The translations under genes and the position numbers were made by a program. The notes beneath the pieces are model-generated. The model was not told the origin of the DNA, did not search any database, and worked only from the letters and a program-made list of their open reading frames with translations. 64,000 nucleotides of DNA from Oryzias latipes (Eukaryota; Chordata; Actinopteri; Beloniformes; Adrianichthyidae). The stretch lies in contig NC_019868.2 of NCBI RefSeq assembly GCF_002234675.1, positions 20,492,743 to 20,556,742 on the forward strand, in the 5' to 3' direction. The stretch's first letter is position 1. Each line of letters opens with the position of its first letter. Positions 54,201 through 63,339 of this stretch are shown here, piece after piece.

Positions 54201-57200
54201 GTGAATGATGAGCAAGTTCAGTGAAAACAGACAGTGAAAACCATGACGAGATCATCTTCTGCTTCTCACTCATTCTTATCACTTTGTTGTCTTTTTAATT
54301 TTCACAGAAAGGAGGTCGCACACATGGGACGGAGCTCTTGTAGATTCATGTGTGCGTGCACGATTCTGCCATTGTAGATTAGTGCTGTGTTCAGCGTGTC
54401 TGTCGCTCTTTGTCTGGCCGGCCAGGGAATCATAGCAACCTGGAGGACAGGCCAGGACTGTGGCAATCCGGTTAGAGGCTGTGAAGCTCTTGAGAAGGAG
54501 GGACAAAGAAACACTACAGTACACCAAATTAATAAGAAAAACCATTGAACAATAATGTTTAATCTAATGTTTACTACTAAAAGGCATTTAGAATATGCTT
54601 TCAGATGCTTTTGGATGCAAAGGTGCTTGGAGTCAGTACAGAGGAGGTGCAGGGGCAGTGTCACCATTACCACTATGGGTTAATAGGGTCCATGTCTCTC
54701 TGGACACTACGGAAGGGCATGAAAAAAAGTGACACCCACAGAGATACAGCAGCCTGCTGGGCTGCCGTGTCTCTGTGAGTGCCAGCAACCAACGAGAGAA
54801 AAAAGGGAAGACGCAGTCGAATTTGCTCTTCTGGCTCCCTCCCCTATCTTCTCTCTTTGTCTGGGTTTTATCTGGCCAACGGGGGGCTGCATGCAGGCTG
54901 GTGCGAAGCATCTTTGAAGCCCCGCTGTACTGTACAAACTGTGTGCTTGTGTGTGGGCGTGTTTGAGCCTGTCTTAATTCTGTGGAGTTCAGTCATCGTT
55001 CCATACCCGGGTCTTTTGATGCCTGCGGGCCAGCTATTTTTCCTCTTTTTTTTCTGTGGCACACACACACAAACCGGAAACCAGGGGTGGCTTATTCAGC
55101 AGTTACGGGAGGAAAGACAGTACAGACTGTCCACCTGAGTGGTGGTGTAAAGAACAGACACAGGGTCTCTCTGAACCAGCTCATCAAACAGTCAGGGAGC
55201 CCTTTGTTTTCTGGCTGTTCCAATAAGAATTGTGCAATAAATGTCAGATGAAATCCCTGGAGTCATCTGCGTGGTTCGCACAAACACACATACAGATGCC
55301 CAGAGATTTAGTATTCATGCACACAAGCAATCATAATAAATACCCTTTAACATAATCCAATACATTTCTGCAAATGTCTGCAATAAATCAAGTAAAATGA
55401 GCCTTTTTTTTCAAACATTTCATTTTTCTAGACAATTCTCTCTGAATGATTCACATTAACCCTCAGGTGCCAGTGCTGCAGCCGATGGATTTGATGGTTG
55501 AGGCTACAGCCAGACGAATATTCAGCAACGCCCACACGTACCACATCAACTCCATCTCGGTCAACTCAGACCTACAGACCTTTATCTCCACTGATGACCT
55601 CCGGGTGAACCTATGGAACCTGGAGATCACTGACCGGAGCTTCAGTATCCTCTTCATGTCAAGATGATTTATTTGTAAATTGATTCTTTAAAATGCTGGA
55701 AACACAATGAGAACATTTCGATGAATAGCTACATTATCTTAAATAATATTGTTCATTCTTAAGCGTATTTGAGGTAGAAATAAAGCGTTCTGCCAGTATT
55801 TGAACTACAAATCTAGTCTAAATTCTTTAAAAAAATCCTTTTTCTTTTCCAGAGCTACTTATTTATTTTACTGTCTTATTAGACTATGGATGCGTATTCA
55901 TTCCCTTTGAAAAACACTCTTTCCTTAGTGCATTTATCAGACATTGTGGACATCAAGCCAGCCAACATGGAGGAGCTGACGGAGGTAATCACCTCAGCTG
56001 AGTTTCATCCCCAGCAGTGTCACACCTTTGCCTACAGTAGCAGCAAGGGCTCAATCCGCCTGTGTGACATGAGACTGGCTGCCCTCTGTGACAAGCACTG
56101 CAAATGTGAGTATCCACGACGACAGCCATTAATTAGTGTTGCCACTGAAACTTGAAGTAGTTCATTCTGCAGGACGTGTTTCTTTGTAAACTTCCTATTT
56201 TTGCATGCCTTTCAAACTTCTAGGTTTCTTTTTTTCTCTTATAGACAACATTTTCAGAAGAAATGTAATCTAGTCTAAAATGTTTTTCTTTTCTAAATAA
56301 GTTTGAACGCCTTCTTGGTGCCATGTGGGTTTCAAGATGAATTGGCCTTTAATTAGTATTCTTAGCTTGGTCAGAATAACCATTCTAGCTCTGCTATCTT
56401 TTTATTTAAATAATTTGTCGTTAATCCTAATTTACTTTCATGGTATTTTGTTCTTTATTGCTAGTTATTCAAATTATAATCTGACCAAACAGATGCCTCA
56501 ATAAAAGTATGTGGTGTTCGCTGGCCCCGACATCAAACGTTTGATTGACAGATTCATTCAAGCCTGCTATTAAGTGTTAGGGGTGTTGACTTCCAACAAG
56601 CTTGTTCTTGACTGGTGAGTGTGGTTGCCATAGAAACAATGACTCAGACCATTTTGGACCAATCATTAAATTTTGGAGCAATCACTACTTACTGACTTCG
56701 TCTAGGTCCGGCATAGCCAGATGGAAGAAATGGTCACTGAGACAACATCATTTTGTTGGAGCCAGAAGGAAAGCGTTTTCTATAAATGATGTCACACTCA
56801 CTCAGTCTAATTCTAATGTAGAGTCAATGATTGAAGTCATTCCAACCCTTTAAAATATTCATAAGGAAACAACAAATCTTTTTTATTTATTTATAATAAG
56901 CTACTGACTCTTTTTTTGATATGCACAGGGGTATGTAGTTCCATGTGCTTTATTCTTTTTCTTTTTACCATTATTGTTTTATCATTCTTCTTCTTGTTAT
57001 TATTCTATTCAGTTTCATATGAAATATTTAATAAGCGAAAACAACATCATAAACAACATTTTATAACATAAACTGAAGTAGCATCAACCAAAACATGAAG
57101 GAAAAGGACAAAAATGAAAAATATATAAATCATATAAACAGTGTCCCTTCCCTATTTTTATTCATTTCACAAGTAAAAACCTCTATTAAGATACATTAAA

Positions 57201-60200
57201 ACTAACTTGCTACCAAGAATGACTATTTTCACAAAAAACTATAACATCTTTAAAAAAAAATAGTTCTTCTTTTGTTCTGAGTTCATGTAGCTCTGAGCCC
57301 CCCCTGCTCAATATGCCACCATTGATAGCTTATCAGTAAAGGTTGCAGCACATAGAAGTAGCAGGCAGTCTCCTCATGGTCTTAACATCGCATGCACATG
57401 CTTAGGTTGGATGAATAATGAATACATTGACATTTTTGGTGGGAAATCAATGTCTTAAGAGCAATTGCACTAGTCTGTCACGAACACACCTAGTTGTTCA
57501 ATAATGTCACCCATTTCCTCAGACATATTGATGCTTCCAGTGAACCGTGCGTTAACACGGCCTGTTGAATTTCACATTAGCATCTAAGTGTCACCTGGGG
57601 CGATTCTTGTATCTCGCCTAAATGTTTGTCAATGCCCCACCATTATCGGATAGCTGTTTACTGTCACTTTGCTTAACCTCACACAAGTTTGTATAACTTC
57701 AAATTAACCAGTTACTTAATTGTTATTTTGTCTCACTGAAGCCCAAACCATAGATTTTAACCCAAATCTCGTATAAATAGCATACCTCCAGACATGACTG
57801 ACCTTATGCCTTTGTCGCTACCTGATCTAACGGTTCCCAAATCAGTCCCTGCATGCGTGAAAATGCATCTTCTCCACTAAAGCATTTTACGACACTTACC
57901 GGTTAAAGTATGTCTTGAGATTGTAATAGCAAACATAGCCTCTTAACATGTGTAAAGTAATGACTATTTTTTTTGTTGTTGTTGACAATAAACGTGACTC
58001 ATCAGGACTCCATGATCCTTACTGTGCATGAGTAAAATCAGATCGCACGGCTGAGTCTACCTGATCTGTACTGCGCATGTGCAAATGTTTTCTTCTTTCA
58101 TGCAGTGACGTAAGATCAGGTAGCAATAGTCCCAAAAACCTGTGAGACTGTCAGGATTTTGGGACCATCAGTTTGATGATGATTTAAGAAATGGTCCTGA
58201 GATTGTAATAAAAACACACACATATGCAAACGCAACACAGAGAAAAAGCAGGCAGGTTCTAGGGTGAGCTTCAGAACACATCCGCTCATATCAGCTGTCT
58301 CCCTGCATGGCTCAGGGGACACACACACACCAGTTCACAGACCTCATGTATATGGACATCTCAAATCAACCATCACTCTAAATCTCCCTCCACACCTCTA
58401 AATCCTGGTGGTTGCAGTGATGGATGGGTGGATGGTTTAGGAGAGCATTGCCAAAGCATTGAGCCTCAGGACAGAGTGAGAGGGACCAAACGAGCCCCCC
58501 TACTAACTCCCTGGAGACCCTATTATACACCCCTGCAGCGGGCGGGCACGGGCCCACATCCATGCATATATACATGTGCACATCCCGTGCGTTCTCAAAC
58601 CTTGGCGCACACACAAATCTGGCAGGGCTCATATGGGCCCAGCCCTTTTGACATTGATTTGTTTTTCTTATCCTCCCCCCTTATCCCTCATTTTTCATCT
58701 CTCACTCCGCATCCCTAGTTAGACTCCCCGTTGACACATCACAGAGCAATTCTCCAGGCCTCGGCTCAGGAGCGGGATTAGGTGGAGGGTTATGGGGGGG
58801 CATTTTCGGAGAGATGGAGAGGCGAGCGAGGAGGAAGGGTGGGGAGGAAGGAGGAGCAGGAACAATAACTTGACAGCTAACGATGGAATGCCCGGCTCTC
58901 CTCCCCTGTGTACCGGCCTGCACACAGATCAGCAGCTGCCAAAATCAATATGCATCATTCCCAATATTTACCCACCATGTTGACCGACGATTATCTCCCT
59001 AATTCCTTGAAGAAATGCAGCTGCAATAGCAGTATCCCATCACTGTTGTTACTGCCTACATGGGTCACAGTAATCCAAACCCAAAGCAAGCTTGCTTTGT
59101 GACTGAAAGTGCCAAAATCTTAGACTATAAAGATTTCCTTTGTTGCAAAAGTGGGAAATTCCAATTGTTTTGTTGTCATCTGTTGTTTCCAGACTTTGAA
59201 GAACCGGAAGATCCAGCAACACGCTCTTTTTTCTCTGAAATCATCTCATCTATCTCAGACGTTAAGTTCAGCCACAATGGACGCTACCTGATGACAAGAG
59301 ATTACCTCACCGTCAAGGTGTGGGACCTTCAAATGGAGAACAAACCCGTTGAGACCTACCAGGTTTGTGCTTCTCCAATTTTCTTGTTCTGTCGTTGAAG
59401 GCTGCCAGTGATCCAAAGGGATTTGTCGGCTAACGAAGTTGATGAATGACATCCAGGGCTTAGATTGAATCAAAACTTATTGATTTGAGGCTAATCACTC
59501 AACATAGTCACACTGCCAATCTATAAGCTTGTCATCTTCAGCAGTTGGGTTTATTCAATCAGAAGGATATTGTGGAAGCAGAAGCAACCTTCAGGGTAGA
59601 AATCTCCCACTGTGGTCATCAGGGTTAGAGTCACTGTGTCTGATCAAGGAAAGCTATTTTAGGGCAGGTCAACCAGCTGGACTCAGGGGATGCTGCCTTC
59701 ACCACCACCTGCTGCCTAACATCCTAGTGCAGATGGCTCTGTGACATACCGTTTTCCCTGAAGACAGCAGGATGGATCTTGAAGGTTTGATGGCAACTAA
59801 TTATAAAAACCGTTTTTTTCAGGTTCATGACTATTTACGAGGCAAACTTTGTTCTCTTTACGAGAACGACTGCATCTTCGACAAGTTCGAATGTGTCTGG
59901 AACGGCTCAGACAGGTTAGACCTCATTTCCATCCGTCTATTGATCGTCTGATCTTCTGTCCGTAACTCTACTCTCTTGCTTTTTGCTTTCCCAGTGTCAT
60001 CATGACTGGCTCGTACAACAACTTCTTCAGAATGTTTGACCGTAACACAAAACGAGACGTCACACTGGAAGCATCCAGAGAGAACAGCAAACCCCGAGCT
60101 ATTCTGAAGCCTCGCAAGGTAGCAGCAATGAATTCACTGTTAACCTGATTTAAACTGGATCAGAATTTCTTTGATATATACACATCTACAACTGACCAGG

Positions 60201-61618
60201 AGACAGTTTGACTTGAAAACTGCCACAACTATCAAAATATAATTGCAATATTTTCATTTAAAAAAAAGCTATTGAAACAACATTTGGGTTAATTACATGC
60301 TATGTCTTTTTTTTTTTAATTAACAAGTCAATGTTAGGAACTTATTTCCCTTAAACATGATTAAAAATAAAGTTTACAATTAACCACTGCATCATATAAC
60401 CATAAACCATTACAGGTGATTATCAGAGACAAAGATTTAATAATACTTTAACGTTTGAATAACCACATTTCTAGTTTAGATAAGGGTAAAAAAGAAATTA
60501 TCAGAAGTCCTCTTATAAGTGTTTGATCAGGAACCAGTGGTGTAGGACCTAATATGCAAGAGACCAGGCATGCTGGCAGGAACTATAACATTTATTAAAT
60601 AAACTCAAGCATGGTGAAGAAAAACCCCACGGAGAAACAAAAGTGAGGCAAAGCAAAGCAGATGAACTGAAAAGCAGACCGTTAAATATGCAGAGAGGAC
60701 AATTAACTGAAATGAAGACAGCTGTGGATCATGATGAACCTGGAACTGGCGTGACTGACAGAGCAGCTCAGAACATGACCAAAAAAAACAAAAAAAAAAC
60801 AAACTTAACCACAGAATTCTCACACGTTTGGTAAAGCAACACTATCTAATATAATAGTGGCTATTTTTTTTTTTATTTCACTTAAACGCTTTCCTTAGAA
60901 TAAGCTCCGTTTGGGATCCATGAAACCAAATGTATGAGAAGAATAATAATGAGAAATTTGTAGCCACATAATAACTACCAGGTGATTTGTCATCAAAACT
61001 ATTTTCAGAACATGGTTTTATACTTCTTAATTAGCTGACAGTTGATCCGTTCAGGATTAAATCTAATAGGACAGGCGTTAGGAGGCAGTTGTTTTCATAT
61101 GTTTTCAATGACAACAAGGAAGTTTCATTTGTAGAAACCAAGTTTTGATGTTGATTATGTAACTTGAAGATGCTCCTTACGTTTTGTTTTTTTTTATATT
61201 AGGAGCAGTTTGGAGTTAATTAGTTGCTTCTCTGCACTCATTACAACAGCATGTGGAGTGGTTTTGTTCGTAGATAAAAGCTAATCATTTCCCCTTAAAT
61301 GTGTACAGATAGACTCAAAATGTATTTTTTAATTTTGATTGAATACACTGCTGTTTGTTCTTATGTCATTTATTATTATTTTCAGCAATTTATTTAAAAT
61401 GGAACAGTTTCTAAAAACACAAAACAACATTTTTCTTCTCTAACTTCATCTGTTACATCCAGGTGTGTGTGGGTGGAAAACGCCGTAAGGATGAGATCAG
61501 CGTGGACAGCCTGGACTTTAGCAAAAAGATCCTTCACACAACATGGCACCCATACGAGAACATCATTGCTGTAGCCGCCACCAACAACCTCTACATCTTC
61601 CAGGATAAGGTGAACTAA
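27136..61618 (+). CDS. ppp2r2b: PP2A 55-kDa regulatory subunit B beta (gene span)
   Basis: Two alternative first coding exons (27136-27214 or 43435-43504) splice to nine shared exons: 50953-51050, 51559-51724, 52489-52601, 55467-55644, 55941-56105, 59193-59362, 59823-59914, 59995-60118 and 61463-61618. Every junction is GT-AG and both frames close at the TAA. B-beta-1-like product: 443 aa, the human PPP2R2B length. B-beta-2-like product: 446 aa. The protein is a seven-bladed WD40 propeller that recruits substrates to the PP2A A/C core. Signature stretches include [88 protein letters not shown] and a [11 protein letters not shown] end. The first-exon residues ([15 protein letters not shown], and [10 protein letters not shown] for the other form) identify the beta gene rather than A, C or D paralogues. 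In mammals the gene is mainly neuronal. The gene spans about 36 kb. Which teleost duplicate (ba or bb) this is cannot be told. Confidence 0.95.
27215..32463 (+). other. ppp2r2b: ppp2r2b first intron (B-beta-2 form), proximal part
   Basis: Intronic AT-rich DNA with no other recognised gene. A pure (CAT)7 tract lies at 31768-31788. Short open frames here show no family resemblance and have no splice support. Confidence 0.5.
31768..31788 (+). repeat. (CAT)7 microsatellite
   Basis: Seven uninterrupted CAT units, preceded by CATCAG, in the long intron. It has the same unit and copy number as the tract in the B-beta-1 leader at 43247. Confidence 0.9.
32464..32668 (-). mobile_element. piggyBac-like MITE, full length
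   Basis: A 205-base element with terminal inverted repeats: the left end begins CCCTTGTGCTATCCTAGGCA and the right end reads CCCTTGTGCTATCTTAGGTG on the opposite strand. It is flanked by TGAA and CTAA, each one change from the TTAA target used by piggyBac transposases. It encodes no transposase. A second copy, in opposite orientation and lacking one end, is at 63131-63294. It lies in the ppp2r2b first intron. Confidence 0.8.
36063..36123 (+). repeat. Degenerate (CAGA)n repeat
   Basis: Repeated CAGA/TAGA units, purest at 36095-36111, with interruptions on both sides. A shorter similar stretch follows near 36205-36225. Confidence 0.8.
36660..36728 (+). repeat. Poly-A tract followed by GAAA units and (TG)13
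   Basis: Twenty-one adenines at 36660-36680, then GAAAGAAAGAAAAGG, then 13 TG units at 36703-36728. The compound tract accounts for several spurious repetitive open frames on both strands. Confidence 0.9.
40091..40480 (+). mobile_element. Intact tRNA-derived SINE with target-site duplication
   Basis: The head carries an A-box-like TGGCGCATTGGTTAGCGC and a B-box-like GGTTCAGGTCC (40152-40162). The body contains GTTTGCATGTTCTCCCCGTG and GACTGGCGACCTGTCCAGGG. The tail ends GATGAATGAATGAAG plus a short A run. The eight-base repeat AGGTGGCC flanks the element at 40083-40090 and 40481-40488, a clear target-site duplication. It belongs to the same family as the older copies at 9.85 kb and 22.3 kb. 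It lies in the ppp2r2b first intron. Confidence 0.85.
40489..42680 (+). other. ppp2r2b intron/upstream region of the B-beta-1 promoter
   Basis: No recognised gene. The part at about 41740-42470 is mixed in composition and largely free of simple repeats; it could be conserved noncoding DNA controlling the B-beta-1 promoter. The longest unexplained frame in the window (211 codons, minus strand, 41995-42630) falls here; see findings. Confidence 0.4.
43247..43267 (+). repeat. ppp2r2b: (CAT)7 trinucleotide tract in the B-beta-1 leader
   Basis: Seven pure CAT units followed by CACCAT, 168 bases before the B-beta-1 start codon. Confidence 0.9.
43332..43370 (+). promoter_or_regulatory. ppp2r2b: Upstream ORF 1 in the B-beta-1 leader
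   Basis: ATG to TGA, 12 codons plus stop, [12 protein letters not shown]. It ends 64 bases before the main start codon, so reinitiation at the main ATG is possible. Its initiation context is GCCATGA, with G at -3. Confidence 0.5.
43386..43451 (+). promoter_or_regulatory. ppp2r2b: Upstream ORF 2 overlapping the B-beta-1 start codon
   Basis: A 21-codon frame from an ATG at 43386 to a TGA at 43449-43451. It overlaps the main ATG (43435) in a different frame. Ribosomes that initiate here would pass the main start, so it is expected to be inhibitory. The main ATG has a weak -3 base (T), which would make this effect stronger. Confidence 0.5.
43435..43504 (+). CDS. ppp2r2b: Alternative first exon, B-beta-1-like N terminus
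   Basis: Encodes [20 protein letters not shown] and ATE, then one base of the shared Ala codon, followed by the donor GTACTT. This is the usual B55-beta N terminus; the [10 protein letters not shown] stretch is close to the mammalian B-beta-1 start and distinguishes it from the B55-alpha start. In mammals this form is cytosolic. It joins the exon at 50953. Confidence 0.93.
43505..50952 (+). other. ppp2r2b: ppp2r2b intron after the B-beta-1 first exon
   Basis: A 7.4-kb intron. No other gene recognised. It contains GT-rich stretches near 46097-46137 and a long guanine tract at 50181-50203. Short frames overlap in several registers and show no family signature. Confidence 0.5.
50181..50203 (+). 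repeat. Guanine homopolymer tract (G6-T-G16)
   Basis: Six G, one T and sixteen G in a row within the intron, compatible with G-quadruplex formation on the coding strand. Such tracts are also prone to length error in assembly. Confidence 0.85.
50953..51050 (+). CDS. ppp2r2b: ppp2r2b shared exon 2 (residues 24-56)
   Basis: Acceptor TTGCAG before 50953 and donor GTATGA after 51050. Completes the split Ala codon and encodes [20 protein letters not shown] then [12 protein letters not shown], the first WD40 blade. Both alternative first exons join it in frame. Confidence 0.95.
51559..51724 (+). CDS. ppp2r2b: ppp2r2b exon 3 (residues 57-111)
   Basis: Acceptor TTTTGCAG, donor GTCAGT. Encodes [20 protein letters not shown] through [15 protein letters not shown], including the second-strand hairpin characteristic of B55 subunits that contacts the PP2A scaffold. 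Confidence 0.95.
52489..52601 (+). CDS. ppp2r2b: ppp2r2b exon 4 (residues 112-149)
   Basis: Acceptor ACCCCAG, donor GTAAGA. Encodes [20 protein letters not shown] and [18 protein letters not shown]. The DKTVKLWK stretch is the conserved end of a WD40 blade. Confidence 0.95.
54731..54783 (+). other. Strong intronic hairpin
   Basis: Arms 54731-54754 and 54760-54783 pair over 24 positions with three mismatches and one G-U pair, leaving a five-base loop. The inner arm CACAGAGATACAGCAGCC pairs with GGCTGCCGTGTCTCTGTG with one mismatch. It lies in the 2.9-kb intron between exons 4 and 5. It may be a structured RNA or simply an inverted repeat; the loop is short for a microRNA precursor. Confidence 0.5.
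55467..55644 (+). CDS. ppp2r2b: ppp2r2b exon 5 (residues 150-208)
   Basis: Acceptor CCTCAG, donor GTATCC (a weaker donor than its neighbours). Encodes [35 protein letters not shown] and [19 protein letters not shown]. The DDLR region belongs to the acidic substrate groove known from B55-alpha structures. Confidence 0.95.
55941..56105 (+). CDS. ppp2r2b: ppp2r2b exon 6 (residues 209-263)
   Basis: Acceptor TTATCAG, donor GTGAGT. Encodes [40 protein letters not shown] and [25 protein letters not shown] is a B55 hallmark. Confidence 0.95.
56106..59192 (+). other. ppp2r2b: ppp2r2b intron 6
   Basis: A 3.1-kb intron, AT-rich in the first half. No other gene seen. The stretch 58370-58960 is CT/GA-rich with several short overlapping open frames that lack splice sites or family features. 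Confidence 0.5.
59193..59362 (+). CDS. ppp2r2b: ppp2r2b exon 7 (residues 264-320)
   Basis: Acceptor TTTCCAG, donor GTTTGT. Encodes [40 protein letters not shown] and [17 protein letters not shown], including the conserved [16 protein letters not shown] blade. Confidence 0.95.
59823..59914 (+). CDS. ppp2r2b: ppp2r2b exon 8 (residues 321-350)
   Basis: Acceptor TTTTCAG, donor GTTAGA. Encodes [20 protein letters not shown] and [10 protein letters not shown], then two bases of Ser351. The [17 protein letters not shown] stretch is highly conserved in B55 subunits. Confidence 0.95.
59995..60118 (+). CDS. ppp2r2b: ppp2r2b exon 9 (residues 351-392)
   Basis: Acceptor TTTCCCAG, donor GTAGCA; the intron before it is only 80 bases. 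Encodes [20 protein letters not shown] and [20 protein letters not shown] plus K. Confidence 0.95.
60119..61462 (+). other. ppp2r2b: ppp2r2b last intron
   Basis: A 1.3-kb AT-rich intron with poly-A and poly-T runs. No other feature recognised. Confidence 0.5.
61463..61618 (+). CDS. ppp2r2b: ppp2r2b terminal coding exon (residues 393-443)
   Basis: Acceptor ACATCCAG. Encodes [40 protein letters not shown] and [11 protein letters not shown], then TAA. The C terminus matches the invariant B55 ending. Confidence 0.96.
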   Translation: MCVGGKRRKDEISVDSLDFSKKILHTTWHPYENIIAVAATNNLYIFQDKVN

Positions 61619-63029
61619 AAAGGCCTTGAGCCTGAGCTCAGCACCTGTTGAGCCGACTATCCAGTGACTAAAGACGACAGCATGGATGATGGGAAGGACT
61701 GACGTGAAGAAAACCCTTCATTCCATCATTTCAGTTCCAGCTCAGTTTGCCAGATGGATACATAAAAGGACGGAATGCAGGAAATTTATGCAACCTGAGG
61801 ATTGCTGCATGAATTCTGTCATGAAGCAGCCCTCTAGATCCTTCAGAAAACGGAAAACCTGAACAGAAGACACAGAAACCGAGCTACCATGACGATGACT
61901 CTTTGTCATGAAGCAACAGTGCCCCCTTGTTTTTTGTCAGTCTGCTCATGCTTCACCGCATGTGATGAACCCTGCAGCCTCTGATGGAGGTGAAGTCGGA
62001 CAGCCTAACCTGCTGGCTTTTAATCATTGACCCGCTTTTTTCTCCAGTGGTGCAGGCCTCATTTGTACCAGTTTTGTGTCTCCTTGTCGAGACTGATGTG
62101 GTCGGTAATGTGAACGAAACCCTTAAAGGTTGTGTCAATTGTTTAATTTAATGCTGTAGTTTTGTTGAGTCCTTCTCTCGGTCATTGAGTCTGTTTAGAA
62201 GCTGTGGTGCCTTCTTTTGGTGTGTGGGTTCGATGTCGTAGGACTGGGCATGGGGAGGAGGGGACTGTGTGAATGTTTAAAAAAAAAGTTTGGACTTTTC
62301 TCCTTTTTTCTTTTCTTCTTTATTCTCTCTTTAAAGGGAAAATGTCAACAGAAAAGCTCCAAAAAAAGCAGCCTGAAGCACTGTAGTCAAGATTTACCAT
62401 AGCACCTGATTAAATGCTTTTGAGCTCAGGTGATTTGTACAAAGCTAAAATACAGTCTGTCTGATGTCACCAGTTTGCAAAAGACATGAAAATATTGCAA
62501 AGTTGTTCTAAAAACAAATACAGAATCCTAGCCTCATGTTACCTTGTTTGTATAGTGCGGAAAACGATCTGCAATTTCAAAACGGATCCGATCAAACTGT
62601 TCAACCTAACTTGCAATTACAGTGTTAGAAGAGCACCTTTCTGCATGCGGCTGATCTGGCTCCGATTAAACTGTCAGTCTGCATACGGTCACAAACATCT
62701 ACAGGTTATTTGAGGCGCTATGCAGCTAGAGGGTTATACGGTGCAGCGGCGGGTTGTCTCACAACACTCGACTCAAACTGTTCAGAGACAGATGCTTGTC
62801 TCAGATTGGTCACAGGAGCTGACTCTCCCAAAGCAAGGCAGTCAAAGGTCTAACTGAACTCTCTGAAATCAGGGAATAAGTAAGTGTGATTTCTTTAACT
62901 GTAATATCTTCTAAACAACCTCCTTTGTGACTCTATCATTGAAGAAGAAAAAAAAAACTTTTATAGCTCAGAATGTATTGAAATGCAATGAAATACCATG
63001 CAGTCTTTATGCTTACTGGACTTTCTTTG
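61619..63029 (+). other. ppp2r2b: ppp2r2b 3' UTR
   Basis: About 1.4 kb between the TAA and the first AATAAA. No coding signal; short open frames are incidental. A poly-A run occurs at 62280-62287. Confidence 0.6.
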
Positions 63030-63047
63030 AATAAAAAAAATAATAAA
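63030..63047 (+). terminator. ppp2r2b: ppp2r2b polyadenylation signals
   Basis: Two AATAAA hexamers at 63030-63035 and 63042-63047, followed by a TGTGC/TTTCTGTCC-type U-rich stretch. These most likely end the ppp2r2b transcript. Confidence 0.7.
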
Positions 63048-63130
63048 GATGTGCAAGCTCACTTTCTGTCCTTCTTGGACTTCATCCGTAACCATTTGTC
63101 ACATTCGAACATACAGGTAAGTCTTAAAAA

Positions 63131-63294
63131 GTTCTCCCTACCATGACAAAGGTGGATAAAGGTGGAAAGATTTCATGTAATCCATGGACACCAGTGAGGT
63201 TCACAAATCATTGAAGAAAAAAGGTTCAGCGCACTGTCTAGTGGGTCTAGATGACCCCACTCCCAATGTTAAAGTGCCTAGGATAGCACAAGGG
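63131..63294 (+). mobile_element. piggyBac-like MITE, truncated at one end
   Basis: It matches the reverse complement of the element at 32464-32668 from its GTTCTCCCTACCATGAC segment through AGCACAAGGG, and is followed by an intact TTAA at 63295-63298. The first about 40 bases, including one terminal repeat, are missing. The two copies are still very similar, with only scattered substitutions, so the family moved relatively recently. Confidence 0.8.
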
Positions 63295-63339
63295 TTAAAG
63301 GGTTCCAGTCTGAGTAAGTAGGCCTTGAAATCACATGAG

